Shown here piece after piece: positions 20,847 to 22,914 of a stretch of DNA of 22,914 nucleotides. The DNA is from Pelargonium cotyledonis (taxonomy: Eukaryota > Streptophyta > Magnoliopsida > Geraniales > Geraniaceae), in contig JAYMTA010000932.1 in the NCBI GenBank assembly GCA_036897625.1, positions 1-22,914 of the forward strand, given 5' to 3'. Position 1 is the stretch's first letter, and every line of letters starts with the position of its first letter. The notes under the pieces are model-generated. The model did no database searches. It worked only from the letters and a program-made list of their open reading frames with translations, and was not told the DNA's origin. The translations under genes were made by a program, and so were the position numbers.

Positions 20847-21652
20847 AAATTTAAAATTAGGGTTTCAAATGTGGTTGACTCTCTTGTGAGGTCCCTATCA
20901 TTAGGGTTTTGGTAGCTGTTTCTCTAGGGTTTAGTGACGGCAGAATCGGCCGTTTTGGTGGTTTCCGGCGTAGGGGTGAAGGGCGAATAGGGATACGGTG
21001 GTGATAGCTAGGGCTGGTCGGGTTTCTTGGTCGTTGTATGAGTTCCGAGTATAGGGTACAGAGATTGGGGGGGCTCGGGTGTTGCGAAGGAGATCAATCA
21101 TTTTTTTAGGGTTTCTGGCGCTGGTTCGAAGGGCTTGCGGCGGCAGCGAACAGGGTTGGTCGGGCTTCTTTGTCTACGTGACTGACAAACGGAGAAGGGC
21201 AGTCGAAGCCGACGCGATCAGGAGATCTTCTCTAGGAGATAGAGATGTACTTTGACAGAGACGCGGGATCGGCAGCGGGTGGCGGCTGAATAGGTGGATG
21301 GATCGAGGAAGAAACGACTTTGATACCTTTTCCGGGGCCAAGAGGGTGAGATCGAAGAGATATTGGCGGCGTGGGGTCCGAATCATGTACGTCGTCAACA
21401 TTTTAGAATGATCCAGGTCATCTCTAGTGCCCACTTTGGACTAAGATTACTCCGAGGCCCCTACAGGGATTTACCGTTTAGGGATTTATGGTTTATAGGG
21501 TCATTTTCCGGGTTTTTTGTTGTTTTTCTGTTTTTTAGTCGGACTCTTTTATTTCTGTTTCGTAATTTGGTTTTGATATTTGTACCGTTATAAGCTTTGT
21601 CCCCCTTGAAATGAAAGTTTCTTTCTTTTCGGTAAAAAGAAAATTCAAAATT
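20847..21652 (+). mobile_element. Retroposon-like insert (possible LINE remnant) with 12-bp flanking repeats
   Basis: A 0.78-kb block (20859-21640), richer in GC than its surroundings, is flanked by aaatttaaaatt (20847-20858) and aaattcaaaatt (21641-21652), 11 of 12 identical, like a target-site duplication. The left end starts agggtttc and contains tandem ggtttccggcg / ggtttctggcg and agggctggtcggg / agggttggtcggg units about 142 bp apart, as in some plant LINE 5' regions. The right end is T-rich, resembling a 3' UTR, and finishes in short A-rich sequence (ggtaaaaagaaaa). No reverse transcriptase or endonuclease frame is left, so it is either a deleted LINE or a non-coding retroposon. Confidence 0.55.
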
Positions 21653-22571
21653 GTTTGTTACACCAAACCTAATTTGATGGAACTCGTGGTACGTCCAATT
21701 CAAAAAAGGATAGTATAGTTGAGGACCATATTAAATATATATAATTTGGGACCAATCTTAAATAAAAGTCAAGTTATATACCCATTCATAATAAAATAAA
21801 TAGTAGAGAGACCAAAGTAAAACATTTTTTCTTAATAAATAAATAAACGTTTCACTACCATACGAAAAAGTGGTCATACTCACACGAGCACAAGAATCTC
21901 TTGAGAAATGCTATATGGATAACGATCGTAACATTATGGGCACGACAATTCTTCTTCTTTTAATTTCTCTCTCTATCCATCACGGTTCCCAATTTGTGGT
22001 CCAATTTTATGCACCAACCTAAAGTAACGTTTTCAACTGTTAGTACTTTCATTTAAGATTAGTAACAATCCAAACATATTTTTCCTCCGAAACAATTTTT
22101 ACACTTTTGAAAGTGTTAGTGATCGAGGTGAAATGTCGTAATCTCATTATTATTTTTATTCAATTGTCACGCGCATGTGTGTGGGGCAAATTCGTAATTA
22201 CATGAGCTGGCATGAAATCAAGAGCGAGTGAACAGAGACAAGTCGAAAAGGATGGTGAGGACAGAAATGAATAAAAGATAATTTTAATGGGCAAAAAGCA
22301 TAAACATTTAAGAAAATATGGGGAATTTATATGATACCTAATAAGTTCAGGGACCACAAAGGTCAGAGCATCTAATATACTGTCTAGTAAATGAGTGGTT
22401 ATTTATTTATTTATATTTTACATGGCAAAAAATAAATTATCTATTGTTATTTTTTAGGGTATCTTTTTATAGGTTTAGCTACTAATTAGGATTTTGCATC
22501 TATTGAATTTGTATATTTTGTTTTAATTTTATTAATCGGTTGTAGCATGTCAATTTGTGTCACATCAGAAT
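21653..22571. other. AT-rich region with repeated ggacca words, no gene
   Basis: Phrases such as ttgaggaccatatt (about 21719), tgggaccaatctt (about 21748), gagagaccaaagt (about 21807) and cagggaccacaaagg (about 22349) recur in the same orientation and recall non-coding ends of plant transposons. No element could be bounded. Frames at 21461-21703 and 22160-22357 (minus) lack domains. Confidence 0.45.
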
Positions 22572-22750
22572 TTAAGGACATGTTACCATATCAACTCATA
22601 ATAGTTGTCATTTGTTGATATTAGATCGCTAAACGATGCGTTTTGGTTGACTATAGGGAGAAGAAAAAACTTTTGCCTTTAGTATAACTTCGTTGATGTG
22701 GCAAACCCATGTGACAACTATTATGAGCTAGCACTGTGACGTGTTCTTAA
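22572..22750. repeat. Foldback repeat: 39-bp imperfect arms with a 16-bp perfect core
   Basis: The left arm 22572-22610 and right arm 22712-22750 are inverted copies. The inner 16 bp (ctcataatagttgtca at 22595-22610; tgacaactattatgag at 22712-22727) match exactly. The outer part matches with differences that are mostly transitions. The 101-bp spacer contains aacgatgcgtttt, a word often met in plant transposon remnants. Likely part of a non-autonomous element. Confidence 0.7.
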
Positions 22751-22849
22751 TGATTAAATGCATGCAAAATTCTAGTTTTAGGGGATAAATCTTTTACAAA
22801 TTCTCCAAATTGATTAACATATATAAAAATAGGATATTCCAAAATAGGA

Positions 22850-22914
22850 TAAAGCACCAAAATGGTCCCTGTACAATCAAGAATGGACCAAAATAGTCTC
22901 TCTACTTTAAAATG
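22850..22914. repeat. Transposon-end-like sequence cut by the window edge
   Basis: The words caccaaaatggtccctg and ggaccaaaatagtctctc resemble ends of non-autonomous plant elements. They lie in partly inverted relation to aagttcagggaccacaaagg at about 22344. The window stops before any end can be defined. Confidence 0.35.

Noticed and set aside
21174-21593. Frames of 86 (minus) and 76 (plus) codons in the GC-richer block
   Set aside because: They overlap on opposite strands, match no family I know, and lie in a block better explained as a retroposon remnant.
1-22914. tRNA, rRNA, CRISPR or prokaryote-type operon signals
   Set aside because: No cloverleaf-like segment with a standard T-loop, no regularly spaced identical repeats, and all recognised genes are typical plant nuclear genes.

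Overview
The window looks like nuclear DNA of a dicot plant. It is AT-rich, has long intergenic stretches full of microsatellites and small transposon remnants, and carries typical plant genes: one intron-poor organellar PPR gene and two intron-rich lipid genes with GT-AG introns. I cannot name the species. Identifications rest on protein motifs and remembered family sequences; no database search was run.

Layout. (1) 1-980 is AT-rich with no gene recognised. (2) 1290-3482 (+) is an intronless 730-residue P-class PPR protein resembling Arabidopsis At1g22960, with a leader rich in upstream ATGs. (3) 3483-7900 is intergenic, with compound microsatellites, a perfect 16-bp hairpin and decayed repeat sequence. 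(4) 8043-10479 (+) is a six-exon FATB-like acyl-ACP thioesterase (418 residues after splicing). Its second intron holds a short inverted-repeat element and a 136-bp tandem duplication. (5) 11123-15615 (-) is a twelve-exon base-exchange phosphatidylserine synthase (PSS1 type, 428 residues). A likely non-coding first exon lies near 17.8 kb, behind a 5'-UTR intron of about 2.15 kb. (6) 18.0-22.9 kb has no recognised gene but several mobile-element traces: a 234-bp hAT-like element with a perfect 8-bp target duplication, a 211-bp inverted-repeat element, a 0.78-kb retroposon-like insert with near-perfect 12-bp flanking repeats, and a foldback near the right edge.

The thioesterase would release fatty acids from acyl carrier protein in plastids. 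The phosphatidylserine synthase would exchange head groups in the ER. The two genes are convergent (tail to tail, about 640 bp apart), but nothing shows joint regulation. The PPR protein should bind a specific organellar, probably mitochondrial, RNA. I found no RNA genes, CRISPR array or prokaryote-type system, and no clear sign of a new multi-gene system. The most useful observations are the transposon boundaries, the splice-site microduplication in the PSS gene, the predicted PPR target and the overlapping uORF.
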